Assembly: GCA_043746555.1 (NCBI GenBank)
Contig: JAYTQU010000246.1
Span: forward strand, 1 to 14,495
From: CAZQYC01 sp043746555
Lineage (GTDB): Bacteria > Pseudomonadota > Gammaproteobacteria > Steroidobacterales > Steroidobacteraceae
Length of the DNA: 14,495 bases
Direction of reading: 5' to 3'
Shown here: positions 7,104 to 14,393 of the stretch, one piece after another
Position numbering within the stretch: the first letter of the stretch is position 1
Layout of the letters: each line of letters starts with the position of its first letter
Notes under the pieces: model-generated
The model's database searches: none
Told to the model about the DNA's origin: nothing
Seen by the model: the letters and a program-made list of their open reading frames with translations, nothing else
Program-made: the position numbers and the translations under genes

Positions 7104-9842
7104 ATGCACGTCATGCGTGGCGTATTGCTCAGCGCCATCGCAATACTCGCGGCCGCGTGCGGCAGCGGCGATCCAGGCGCAGACAAAGTAACGCTCGGCA
7201 CGGGTCAAGGTCAGGCGGCAGATCCGGTCACTGTCGATTTCCCGATTTTTTACGTTAAACGCCCGCTGCCACCCGTAACGCCGCAGACCCAACCGAGCAA
7301 CGTGCTTCGAAATCAAGTGTTCGATGCGGGCGCCGATTTGTACATGCGGGCCAGCGCATCGCCGAGCGCCGCGGAAACGAATCTCACCGGCAGCACGACC
7401 AACAGTCTGGGCGATGTACGCGATGTCGATGTTTCGTTCGACGGCAAGAAAGTTGTCTTTGCCATGCGCTCACCCAAGAAAGCCAACACGCAGGACAAGA
7501 AGCAACCCGGCTGGAGCATCTGGGAATACGACATTCCGAGCAGTGTTTTGCGCGCGCTTACCGACAATCCGGCAAGCAACGTCACACCGGCCTTTAACGA
7601 TCGCTTTCCGCACTACTTGCCCGACGGTCGCATTGTTTTCTCATCGACGCGGCAAAGACAATCGCGCGCGATATTGCTCGACGAAGGCAAGACCGGCTTT
7701 TCCGCCCAGGACGAAAACAATCAAGAGCACGCCTACGTGTTACATGTGATGGACAAAGACGGCGGTAACATCCGGCAGATCTCATTCAATCAAAGCCACG
7801 ATCTGGATTCGGCCGTGTTGCCGAGTGGTCAAATCGTATTCAGTCGTTGGGACGGCGCCGGCGCAACCGATCATGTCGATCTGTATCGCATCAATCCAGA
7901 TGGATCGGGTTTGGAATTGTTGTACGGCAAACAAGATGCATCGCATGCGATCGGCGCAACTCGACCGCCGGTTCCGCCGGCAACGCTGAACAATAACAAT
8001 GTCGTTCAATTCACTTCGCCCCGCCCATTGCTGAACGGACAGATACTTACGTTGGTTCGTCCGTTCTCGGGTGCAGGCATCGACGACGCAAGCGATATCA
8101 TTCAGATCGATGCGAACAATTACGTCGAGAACACGCAACCCACGTTGCCCAATGTTGGCGTGATGACGGGGCCGGCGTTTAACCGCGTTCCATCGACCGT
8201 CGTTTACACCGATCCGGGCTATTCGCCCGGCGGTCGCTATCGCTCGGCGTTTCCGCTGCCGGACGGATCGAATCGATTGTTGGTCAGTTGGACTCTGTGT
8301 CGTCTACTCAATACCGATGGCACGCGTATTCCATGCACCGATCAAAATCTCGCCATTACTCCGGCGTTGTTACCTGCGCCGCCGCTGTTCGCTGTCTACA
8401 TTTACGATCTAACGCAAGGCACGCAGTTGCCCATCGTCCTGCCGCAAGAAGATTTTATTTACGACAATGTCGTGGCGGGCGCATCGCGCGCATTACCGCC
8501 GGTGATTTTGGATCGTGTCGGCGGCGCCGATTATCCCGCTTCGCTCGACGCTCAAGCCGTGGGCGTGATCGATATCAAGAGCGTCTACGACGTGGATGGC
8601 GTCGATACCGCGCCGGGCGGCATTCTTGCGGTACGCAATCCAAAAACAGCGACAGCGGCGCAACGTCCAGCGCGTTTCTTGCGCATAGAAAAAGCGGTGT
8701 CGCTCCCGGATAAAGACACCCGCGATATAAAGAACACTTCGTTCGGACCGACCGGCCGATTCATGCGTGAAATTATCGGTTATGCGCCCATCGAGCCCGA
8801 CGGTTCCGTGCGCGTGAAAGTCCCGGCCAACGTGGCGATTCAATTGACCGTTGTAGATACCAACGCGCGTCGCATCAGTCCATTGCATCGCAATTGGCTG
8901 CAAGTTCAAGCAGGCGAACTGCTTACTTGCAACGGCTGTCACGCGGCAACATCGCCGCCACCGCCCGCACTGCCGAAATCGCACGGGCGCTCGAATTTAT
9001 TTGCTTCGGTTAATCCCGGCGCGCCAGCGAATGGACTGTTCGCGAATACCGATTCGACGCTGCAAGGCAATCCCGGCGAGACGATGGCGCAAACGCGCGC
9101 GAATTGGATGTGCAAACTCGCGAACGGCATGTCCGCTTGCAATCCTAGCGTCGACGTGATCTTCGACGATCTGTGGACCGACCCCACCGCTGCAGGACAT
9201 GCAAAGGATACGAGCGTCGACTACTGCTATTCGGCAGCGTTGACGGATGTTTTGAGCAGCGCCGCCGACACCACGATCAAGCACACGTGTTTGACCAAGC
9301 TCAATACGTTGGCACCGGCGCCTAACAGTTGCGAAACCAATTGGTCCAGCATTTGCCGCATCGTTATTAACTATATCGATCACCTACAACCGCTTTGGGA
9401 TGTCGATCGCATTCCGGCGGGAAGTACCACCGTCAATGACAAGTGCACGGGCTGCCACTCACCAACCGACGCCGCTGGAAAACCGCGCGTACCGGCGGGA
9501 CAGCTCGATATGAGTAACACCGCTTCCGATGCTCAACCGGATCACTTCACCTCCTACGAAAAGCTGTTGAACAACCATAATGCTCAGGAACTAAATGCTA
9601 CTATGACAGCGCTGCAAGACGTGTGCTTGCAGAAAGATCCGCAAACGGGCGTGTGTATACAGTTCCAAGTCGTAAGCGGTTCGATGGCGGCATTGAACGC
9701 ACGCGGTTCGCGCTTTTTCACGGCGGTGAACGCGGCGAGTCATGCAGGATTCCTGACAACGGCAGAACAACGGTTGATATCCGAGTGGCTCGACATCGGC
9801 GCGCAGTACTACAACAATCCGTTTCTCGCTCCCGTAAATTGA
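7104..9842 (+). CDS. HzsA-related lipoprotein: beta-propeller plus two CxxCH haem motifs
   Basis: A 912-residue predicted lipoprotein. The short signal MHVMRGVLLSAIAILAAAC fits a start at 7104 (or 7113) better than the first in-frame ATG at 7053, which adds 17 residues; no clear ribosome site decides. The N-terminal ~300 mature residues carry TolB/PD40-like propeller repeats (FPHYLPDGRIVFSSTRQ; VMDKDGGNIRQISFN; AVLPSGQIVFSRWDG; LYRINPDGSGLELL). The middle part has EIIGYAPIEPDGSVRVKVPAN and LTCNGCH (haem Cys 609 and 612, His 613), a pattern typical of proteins related to the hydrazine synthase alpha middle domain. A second haem motif, CTGCH (781-785), lies in the C-terminal part. Nothing else suggests anammox, so hydrazine synthesis is unlikely; a redox or electron-transfer role at the outer membrane is inferred. 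It is the first gene of the plus operon and overlaps the next start. Confidence 0.8.
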   Translation: MHVMRGVLLSAIAILAAACGSGDPGADKVTLGTGQGQAADPVTVDFPIFYVKRPLPPVTPQTQPSNVLRNQVFDAGADLYMRASASPSAAETNLTGSTTNSLGDVRDVDVSFDGKKVVFAMRSPKKANTQDKKQPGWSIWEYDIPSSVLRALTDNPASNVTPAFNDRFPHYLPDGRIVFSSTRQRQSRAILLDEGKTGFSAQDENNQEHAYVLHVMDKDGGNIRQISFNQSHDLDSAVLPSGQIVFSRWDGAGATDHVDLYRINPDGSGLELLYGKQDASHAIGATRPPVPPATLNNNNVVQFTSPRPLLNGQILTLVRPFSGAGIDDASDIIQIDANNYVENTQPTLPNVGVMTGPAFNRVPSTVVYTDPGYSPGGRYRSAFPLPDGSNRLLVSWTLCRLLNTDGTRIPCTDQNLAITPALLPAPPLFAVYIYDLTQGTQLPIVLPQEDFIYDNVVAGASRALPPVILDRVGGADYPASLDAQAVGVIDIKSVYDVDGVDTAPGGILAVRNPKTATAAQRPARFLRIEKAVSLPDKDTRDIKNTSFGPTGRFMREIIGYAPIEPDGSVRVKVPANVAIQLTVVDTNARRISPLHRNWLQVQAGELLTCNGCHAATSPPPPALPKSHGRSNLFASVNPGAPANGLFANTDSTLQGNPGETMAQTRANWMCKLANGMSACNPSVDVIFDDLWTDPTAAGHAKDTSVDYCYSAALTDVLSSAADTTIKHTCLTKLNTLAPAPNSCETNWSSICRIVINYIDHLQPLWDVDRIPAGSTTVNDKCTGCHSPTDAAGKPRVPAGQLDMSNTASDAQPDHFTSYEKLLNNHNAQELNATMTALQDVCLQKDPQTGVCIQFQVVSGSMAALNARGSRFFTAVNAASHAGFLTTAEQRLISEWLDIGAQYYNNPFLAPVN

Positions 9843-10636
9843 AGGTGCGCGATGGGTGGGTCGTCGGCGTCGGCGTGTGCTTACTTCAGGCCATCGCGGC
9901 GAATCCGGCGCATGCCGACGGATTCCTGTCGCATCTCAATCCCAAGAACTGGTTCGAGAAGAGTTCACTCCGTCAAGTCGTGGTGGCCGATCCCTATTTG
10001 GAAATGCATACCGGTCCTGGCGTCGGCTATCCGGTGTTCAACGTCGCCGGTCGCGACGAAAAGATTGAAATTCTGAAACGCCGCACCGATTGGTTCTACG
10101 TGCGCACCGAACGACAGATTGAAGGTTGGGTGCCGCGCGACCAAATACTTGCGACATTGGAATTGAACGGCGAACCGATCGATATTCATGAACCGACGCG
10201 CCAAGATTTCACCACGCGGCGTTGGGAAGGCGGCGCATTCGCTGGCCGTTTCGGCGGCGCGAGTTTGATTTCGATATTCGGCGGATTCGGCCTGAGCGAA
10301 CACCTGACCTCTGAAGTCACGATCTCCAATGCCATCGGCAATGTTTCCGATAATGTGTTGCTTACCGTCGGCCTCAACCATACTTTTGCGCCGGAATGGT
10401 GGGTTAGCCCGTATGTCGGATTGGGTACCGGCATCATCAAAACATCGCCGCGATCGACTTTGGTTCGCGCACTCGACCGCACCGATCAAATGGGCTACGT
10501 TGCCGCCGGCGCGCGCGGTTATATTGCGCGGCGCTTTTTATGGCGATTCGAGTATCGCGAAAACGTCGTGTTCACCAGTCGTAACGAAAACGAGGAAATA
10601 AGAGAATGGAAACTAGGGCTCGCGTTCTTCTTTTAG
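9839..10636 (+). CDS. SH3-domain outer-membrane beta-barrel protein
   Basis: About 265 residues. The frame is open far upstream, but only the part after the previous gene looks like a protein start. A TTG at 9839 overlaps the upstream TGA as TTGA, and a GTG lies at 9845; both give a signal peptide ending NPAHA|DG. Neither has a clear ribosome site, so reinitiation after the upstream gene is likely. Residues about 45-105 form a bacterial SH3 domain (YLEMHTGPGVGYPVF, IEILKRRTDWFYVRT, IEGWVPRDQI), a fold that often binds peptidoglycan or peptides. The rest is an 8-strand-like barrel (SLISIFGGFGLSEHLTSEV, WWVSPYVGLGTGIIKT) ending EWKLGLAFFF, with the terminal Phe that BAM prefers. It may tether the outer membrane to the wall. 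The next gene starts inside it. Confidence 0.8.
   Translation: MKVRDGWVVGVGVCLLQAIAANPAHADGFLSHLNPKNWFEKSSLRQVVVADPYLEMHTGPGVGYPVFNVAGRDEKIEILKRRTDWFYVRTERQIEGWVPRDQILATLELNGEPIDIHEPTRQDFTTRRWEGGAFAGRFGGASLISIFGGFGLSEHLTSEVTISNAIGNVSDNVLLTVGLNHTFAPEWWVSPYVGLGTGIIKTSPRSTLVRALDRTDQMGYVAAGARGYIARRFLWRFEYRENVVFTSRNENEEIREWKLGLAFFF
10592..10597 (+). promoter_or_regulatory. Ribosome binding site fixing the start of the barrel lipoprotein
   Basis: GAGGAA lies eight bases before the ATG at 10606, within the last codons of the SH3-barrel gene. It is the clearest Shine-Dalgarno site in the plus operon and supports the 31-base overlap between the two genes. Confidence 0.65.
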
Positions 10637-11310
10637 TTCCAATTCTCGCTCTCAGCTTAAGCGGCTGCGGCACGATCCGCGGTTGGTTCGGCGGCAAGCA
10701 CGAACCGCCGCCGCTCGGCTCGGAAACGGAACAGACGGTGCCGCAATCGGCGGACGAACCCGTGATCGACCCGCAGGTCACGCGACGGAAAATCAAAGTG
10801 CCCGCCATAAAAAATGAAGATTTCGAGATCGGCGCGTACGTCGGGATTCTCAGCATCGAGGACTTCGGCACGGGCGCTGTGTACGGCGGCCGATTCGCGT
10901 ATCACATCACCGAAGATTTCTTTTTGGACGTGACGCTCGGTCAAGGCAAGGGCGGCACAACCAGCTACGAGAACTTAGCGGGCGGGCCGAAGCTGCTCAC
11001 GGACGCCGAACGAAAATATACTTATTACGCGCTCAACGCCGGATGGGATGCGTTGCCGGGTGAAATCTTCGTCGGCAAAGGTCATGCGTACAACAGCGCC
11101 TTATATCTTACCGTCGGCATGGGCGGCACCAAATTCGCCGGCGACAATCGCTTTACGGCAAATGCGGGCGTCGGCTATCGCGTCCTCTTTAACCGCTTTA
11201 TCGCGGCACATTTCGACTTTCGCGACTATCTGTTCGACATAGATTTGCTAGGTCAGAAAAAGGTCGCGCATAACCTTGAAGGAAGTCTCGGTTTGACGGT
11301 GTTCTTCTGA
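10606..11310 (+). CDS. Outer-membrane beta-barrel lipoprotein, paralogue-like neighbour of the SH3-barrel protein
   Basis: 234 residues. The signal METRARVLLLVPILALSLSGC ends in the lipobox LSGC (Cys 21), followed by Gly. A charged, proline-rich linker (about 25-68) leads to a small barrel: FEIGAYVGILSIEDFGTGAVYGGRFAYHITEDFFLDVTLG, later ALYLTVGMGGTKFAGDNRFTANAGVGYRVLFNRFIAAHFDFRDYLF, and a last strand ending VFF. It resembles the 'outer membrane beta-barrel' family (TIGR04565-like, from memory). The order RF-aromatic strand, charged turn and terminal FF strand is shared with the barrel half of the previous gene, which suggests duplication and divergence, with the lipobox and linker replacing the SH3 part. 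Function unknown; it may form a heteromeric partner. Confidence 0.75.
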   Translation: METRARVLLLVPILALSLSGCGTIRGWFGGKHEPPPLGSETEQTVPQSADEPVIDPQVTRRKIKVPAIKNEDFEIGAYVGILSIEDFGTGAVYGGRFAYHITEDFFLDVTLGQGKGGTTSYENLAGGPKLLTDAERKYTYYALNAGWDALPGEIFVGKGHAYNSALYLTVGMGGTKFAGDNRFTANAGVGYRVLFNRFIAAHFDFRDYLFDIDLLGQKKVAHNLEGSLGLTVFF

Positions 11311-11345
11311 GCGAGGATGGCGGTCGTCTTCCCTCAGTACCTATC

Positions 11346-11353
11346 GAGAGGTG
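11346..11353 (+). promoter_or_regulatory. Ribosome binding site deciding the thioredoxin start
   Basis: GAGAGGTG lies eight bases before the ATG at 11362. The upstream in-frame ATG at 11317 has its GAGG directly adjacent, with no spacing, and would put 15 non-signal-like residues in front, so 11362 is preferred. Confidence 0.6.
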
Positions 11354-11361
11354 TCAGCGCT

Positions 11362-11868
11362 ATGCGACAGTTCAACGTTCTAAATATCGTGCGTACCTTG
11401 CTCTTGCTGGGCATCGCATCGCTGGCACTGGCCGGCAGCTCCGCTGCGCCGGATTTCAATCTGCCGTTGCGCAGCGGCGGCGCCATGTCACTCGCTAAAC
11501 TCAAAGGCCAGGTTGTGATGATCAATTTCTGGGCATCGTATTGCGGCCCATGTCGTCAAGAGATGCCGTTGCTCGATCAAATCGCGAAGCGGTATAAGCC
11601 GTTAGGCTTCACCCTCTTGGGCGTCAACGTCGATGAGGACGTTAAAGACGCCGAGGCGTGGCTCGCAAAGGCAAAGATGTCGCCGAGTTTTCCGATCTTG
11701 CTCGATCAAAAACACGTGGTGCGCAATCAATATGCGCAGTATGGCGAAGTCATGCCGATGAGCGTGTTCATTGACCGCAAAGGCAATATTCGCGATGTGC
11801 ATCGCGGCTACAAACCCGGCGACGAAAACTCGTACCTCGACCAGATTCGCATGCTACTGAAGGAGTGA
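11362..11868 (+). CDS. TlpA/ResA-like periplasmic thiol-disulfide oxidoreductase
   Basis: 168 residues. A signal segment (about 10-28, LALAGSSAA) targets it to the periplasm; no Cys follows at a lipobox, so it is soluble or signal-anchored. The thioredoxin fold is clear: PDFNLPLRSGG, VVMINFWASYCGPCRQEMP with the active-site CGPC at 61-64, GVNVDEDV, and the cis-Pro region GEVMPMSVFID (Pro 132). CGPC with WAxY is typical of the TlpA/ResA/CcmG reductant group. Such proteins keep CxxCH cysteines reduced for haem attachment or reduce client thiols. Here clients could be the haem motifs of the lipoproteins or the two C-terminal cysteines of the DUF4266 product next door. Its stop overlaps the ribosome site of the DUF4266 gene, so the two are probably translationally coupled. 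Confidence 0.9.
   Translation: MRQFNVLNIVRTLLLLGIASLALAGSSAAPDFNLPLRSGGAMSLAKLKGQVVMINFWASYCGPCRQEMPLLDQIAKRYKPLGFTLLGVNVDEDVKDAEAWLAKAKMSPSFPILLDQKHVVRNQYAQYGEVMPMSVFIDRKGNIRDVHRGYKPGDENSYLDQIRMLLKE
11861..11865 (+). promoter_or_regulatory. Ribosome binding site for the DUF4266 lipoprotein
   Basis: AGGAG ends one base before the TlpA stop codon TGA (11866-11868), eight bases upstream of the ATG at 11874. It supports that ATG over the in-frame GTG at 11865, which would overlap the site. Confidence 0.6.
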
Positions 11869-11873
11869 TCCAA

Positions 11874-12188
11874 ATGAGACGAATTAGAGCGTGGACTGTA
11901 GACTGTACGTCAGAGGCCGATGTGCACGAATCGCGAAGCGTTTTTGTTGCAACCTACAGCCTACAGCCTACGGTCACGGCGGCGGTGCTAATCGTCGCGT
12001 TGCTACTCTCCGGCTGTTCCAACATCGAGCCTTGGGTAAAGCCGTACGACCGCGCTGCGCTCGCCGATCCGATCATGGCGGGATCGCGCGCACCGGTGGC
12101 CGATGAATATTTCCAGCACGTGAACGAAGTGCGCGAAGGTGCGCGCGGTGGAACGGGCAGCGCGGGCGGCGGATGCGGTTGTAATTAA
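11874..12188 (+). CDS. DUF4266 small lipoprotein with Gly/Cys C-terminal tail
   Basis: 104 residues as annotated, of which only ~57 are mature. The lipobox LSGC (Cys 48) is followed by SNIEPWVKPYDRAALADPIM, then VNEVREGARGGTGSAGGGCGCN. This is the DUF4266 pattern: a conserved PWVKPYxRxxLADPIM block and a glycine-rich end with two cysteines. The function is unknown. The tail resembles a metal, cofactor or modification site, and the partner TlpA protein upstream could keep its cysteines reduced. The 33 residues between MRRIRA and the hydrophobic stretch are encoded by a heptad-repeat element and look unlike a signal n-region. A GTG at 11922 with AGAGG upstream is an alternative start that would skip most of it. 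DUF4266 genes commonly sit directly before DUF3570 genes, as here. Confidence 0.85.
   Translation: MRRIRAWTVDCTSEADVHESRSVFVATYSLQPTVTAAVLIVALLLSGCSNIEPWVKPYDRAALADPIMAGSRAPVADEYFQHVNEVREGARGGTGSAGGGCGCN
11891..11973. repeat. Inverted heptad-repeat (CTGTAG-type) element inside the DUF4266 signal-peptide region
   Basis: The left arm contains two exact copies of GACTGTA (11894-11907). The right arm has CCTACAG twice and then CCTACGG (11953-11973), the reverse complement of the same heptad with one G/A change. Aligning 11891-11909 with the reverse complement of 11953-11971 gives 15 of 19 matches, so a stem with a ~43-base loop is possible. The span 11891-11971 is 81 bases, a multiple of three, so it keeps the reading frame. 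It resembles small dispersed REP-like elements, inserted here within a coding region. Confidence 0.6.
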
Positions 12189-12196
12189 TTTTGACG

Positions 12197-13405
12197 ATGA
12201 ACATTCTTCGCGGTCACTGCTCGCTTCTCGTTGTCAGCCTGGCGCTCTCGTTGGGTTGCTTGCTGTCATCGGTGCACGCCGGCGTGTTACCGGAAGATCG
12301 CGCCGATCTGATGTATCACAGCTACGACGGCGGTAACGTGAAGGTCGATGGTCCTTCGTTGCTGGTGCGGAAAAAAATCGGCGAAAAGGTCTCCATAGCA
12401 GGCAACTACTACGTGGACATGGTGACCAGCGCGTCCATCGACGTCCAAGTATCCGGCGCGAGCGAATACAAGGAAAAGCGCACGCAAGGCAGCTTGTCCG
12501 CGGACTATTTGCGCGGCAAAACCACTTACAACCTCAGTTACATCAACAGCAAAGAAGGCGACTACTTGGCCCGAACCGCGACCGTCGGCATTAGTGAGGA
12601 TATGTTCGGCGACCTCACGACAGTGAGCCTCGGTTACACGCGCGCCAAAGACAAAGTCGGCAAAAACGTTAAAACCGACGGCGTGCTGGGGCCGGATCCA
12701 AATTTCGTCAAAAAAGATGCGGACCATCGAAGCTATCGCGTCGGCGTTTCGCAGATTCTCACCAAGCATCTGATCATGGGCTTGAATTACGAATCGCAAA
12801 CGAACGAGGGATTTCTGCGCAACCCCTATCGCAGTATCCGTTATCTATCGCTGACCGGGCTCGAACAGTCCGCTGAAGAAATTTATCCCAGCACACGCAC
12901 CACCAATGCGATTGCCATCGATGGACGCTACTACCTGCCCTATCGCGCCGCCATCAATGGATCGTATCGATACTTCACCGACACCTGGGGCATCGCCGCC
13001 CACACGGCCGAACTCGGCTATATACATCCTTGGCGCGACTGGACGTTCGAAGGATCGTATCGCTATCACCGACAAAGACACGCCGACTTTTACGGCGATT
13101 TGTTTCCGCAGCCGAACTACCAAAACTTTATGGCTCGCGATCGCAATTTATCCACGATGAGCGATCAGACCGCCCATGTCGGCGTGAGCTACGATCTCAC
13201 GCACATCGAGCAGTGGACAAGATCGTGGCTAAACAAGGGTTCGCTAAACTTGTACTTCGATCGCATCGCTTTCAAGTACGAGGATTTTCGCGATGCGCGG
13301 CTGAGTAAATTGCAGTTCACCTCCGATCCGACCGCAGTCGGCGCCGAACCGATGTATCACGAGAACGCCAACGTGATTCGGTTTTTTATCTCCGCGTGGT
13401 TCTAA
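12197..13405 (+). CDS. DUF3570 outer-membrane beta-barrel protein
   Basis: 402 residues. A signal peptide (MNILRGHCSLLVVSLALSLG... ending SVHA|GV) is followed by the hallmark DUF3570 start EDRADLMYHSYDGG, then VDGPSLLVRKKIGEKVS, NYYVDMVTSASIDV and DYLRGKTTYNLSYINSKEGDY. The remainder is a run of amphipathic beta-strands with aromatic belts (YRYFTDTWGIAAHTAELGYIHPWRDWTFEGSYRYHRQ) and ends in ISAWF, with the terminal Phe that signals assembly by BAM. It is therefore an outer-membrane barrel of probably 16 or more strands. Ligand or channel function is not established for the family. The start ATG at 12197 is nine bases after the DUF4266 stop, with only a weak ribosome site, which favours coupling. 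It overlaps the next gene by 10 bases. Confidence 0.92.
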   Translation: MNILRGHCSLLVVSLALSLGCLLSSVHAGVLPEDRADLMYHSYDGGNVKVDGPSLLVRKKIGEKVSIAGNYYVDMVTSASIDVQVSGASEYKEKRTQGSLSADYLRGKTTYNLSYINSKEGDYLARTATVGISEDMFGDLTTVSLGYTRAKDKVGKNVKTDGVLGPDPNFVKKDADHRSYRVGVSQILTKHLIMGLNYESQTNEGFLRNPYRSIRYLSLTGLEQSAEEIYPSTRTTNAIAIDGRYYLPYRAAINGSYRYFTDTWGIAAHTAELGYIHPWRDWTFEGSYRYHRQRHADFYGDLFPQPNYQNFMARDRNLSTMSDQTAHVGVSYDLTHIEQWTRSWLNKGSLNLYFDRIAFKYEDFRDARLSKLQFTSDPTAVGAEPMYHENANVIRFFISAWF

Positions 13406-14361
13406 CTCGGCTTATTTCCGTTGGTACGCTCGCGTTGAGCGCTATTGGCGCGCACGCCGATCCGTTTCAAAGCGCCGACTACAACCCGCTACTCGGCGGT
13501 CTCACGCTCATCGCGCCTGCGCGATTGCTGACCAACAATCAAACATCGTTGCAGCTTGCGCTGAACTGGAGTAGCACTGCGGCGATTCAACAGTCCGCAA
13601 ACGAAGCGCTGATTGTCGATGCCGAAATCCACGAATGGCGCTTTAGTATCGATCGCGCCTTCGGCAATCGTTTTCAAGCGCGCATTCAACTCCCTTATCG
13701 AACGATCAATGGCGGATCGCTCGATAGCCTTATCGAGCATTGGCACAGTTTCTTCGGACTACCGCGAGGCGATCGACCCGCCTTGCCGCGAAATCAAGTA
13801 CGAATCGACTATATTCGCAACGGCGCGAATCGTTTGCTTATCCGAGATGCAAGTCGCTCCGGTATGGGCGACATCTCGATCGATATGGGATATCGACTGC
13901 AAGCCGAACCGAATCGCGCGACCAGCTTGTGGTCGAGCATTACCCTACCGACGGGAGATGCCGATAGCTTAATGGGGAACGGAGCCTTGACCGGCACACT
14001 TGCAGTTGCCCACACACGATCATTCGAACGCATCGAACTTTTCGGTCACGGCGCTGTGACGTTTCGCAGCCGCGGCGGACCGCTAAGCGAGCAGCAAAAG
14101 TCGGTTGTCTGGCAAGCGATGATTGGAAGCGACTATCGTGCAACCGATCGCTTCACCGTCAGAGCGCAACTCGACGGACATGGCGCGACTTTTAGCAATA
14201 CCGGACTCGCCATGATGAACGCCGCTTACATACTCACTTTCGGCGGCGAGTATGCTTTGCGCAATCGATGGCGTGCGCAGTTTGGCGTTTCAGAAGATAT
14301 CAAGGTCGAAGCGTCACCGGATGTCACGTTCGCGATGAGCGTAGCGAAACGCTTGAAATAA
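13396..14361 (+). CDS. DUF3187 family outer-membrane protein
   Basis: 321 residues, starting with GTG inside the end of the DUF3570 gene. A signal peptide (about residues 1-22, ending GAHA|DPF) precedes NPLLGGLTLIAPA. The family signature is INGGSLDSLIEHWHSFFGLPRGDRPALPRNQ, followed by RSGMGDISIDMGYRL, LWSSITLPTGDADSLMGNG and several amphipathic strands to the end. DUF3187 proteins are predicted outer-membrane barrels of unknown role. The protein ends AMSVAKRLK without a terminal aromatic. It is the last gene of the plus operon and converges on the agmatine deiminase gene, with 32 bases between stops. No clear hairpin is visible in that gap. Confidence 0.85.
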   Translation: MVLTRLISVGTLALSAIGAHADPFQSADYNPLLGGLTLIAPARLLTNNQTSLQLALNWSSTAAIQQSANEALIVDAEIHEWRFSIDRAFGNRFQARIQLPYRTINGGSLDSLIEHWHSFFGLPRGDRPALPRNQVRIDYIRNGANRLLIRDASRSGMGDISIDMGYRLQAEPNRATSLWSSITLPTGDADSLMGNGALTGTLAVAHTRSFERIELFGHGAVTFRSRGGPLSEQQKSVVWQAMIGSDYRATDRFTVRAQLDGHGATFSNTGLAMMNAAYILTFGGEYALRNRWRAQFGVSEDIKVEASPDVTFAMSVAKRLK

Positions 14362-14393
14362 TGAATGATGAGTCGCTGACGAGATTTTTCGCC

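Noticed and set aside
9623..9838. Upstream extension of the SH3-barrel gene
   Set aside because: It overlaps the HzsA-like coding frame, whose C-terminus is convincing, and would bury the signal peptide ~70 residues inside the protein.
7104..9842. Functional hydrazine synthase / anammox locus
   Set aside because: No HzsB or HzsC, hydrazine dehydrogenase or planctomycete-type neighbours are present; only the alpha-like family resemblance is supported.
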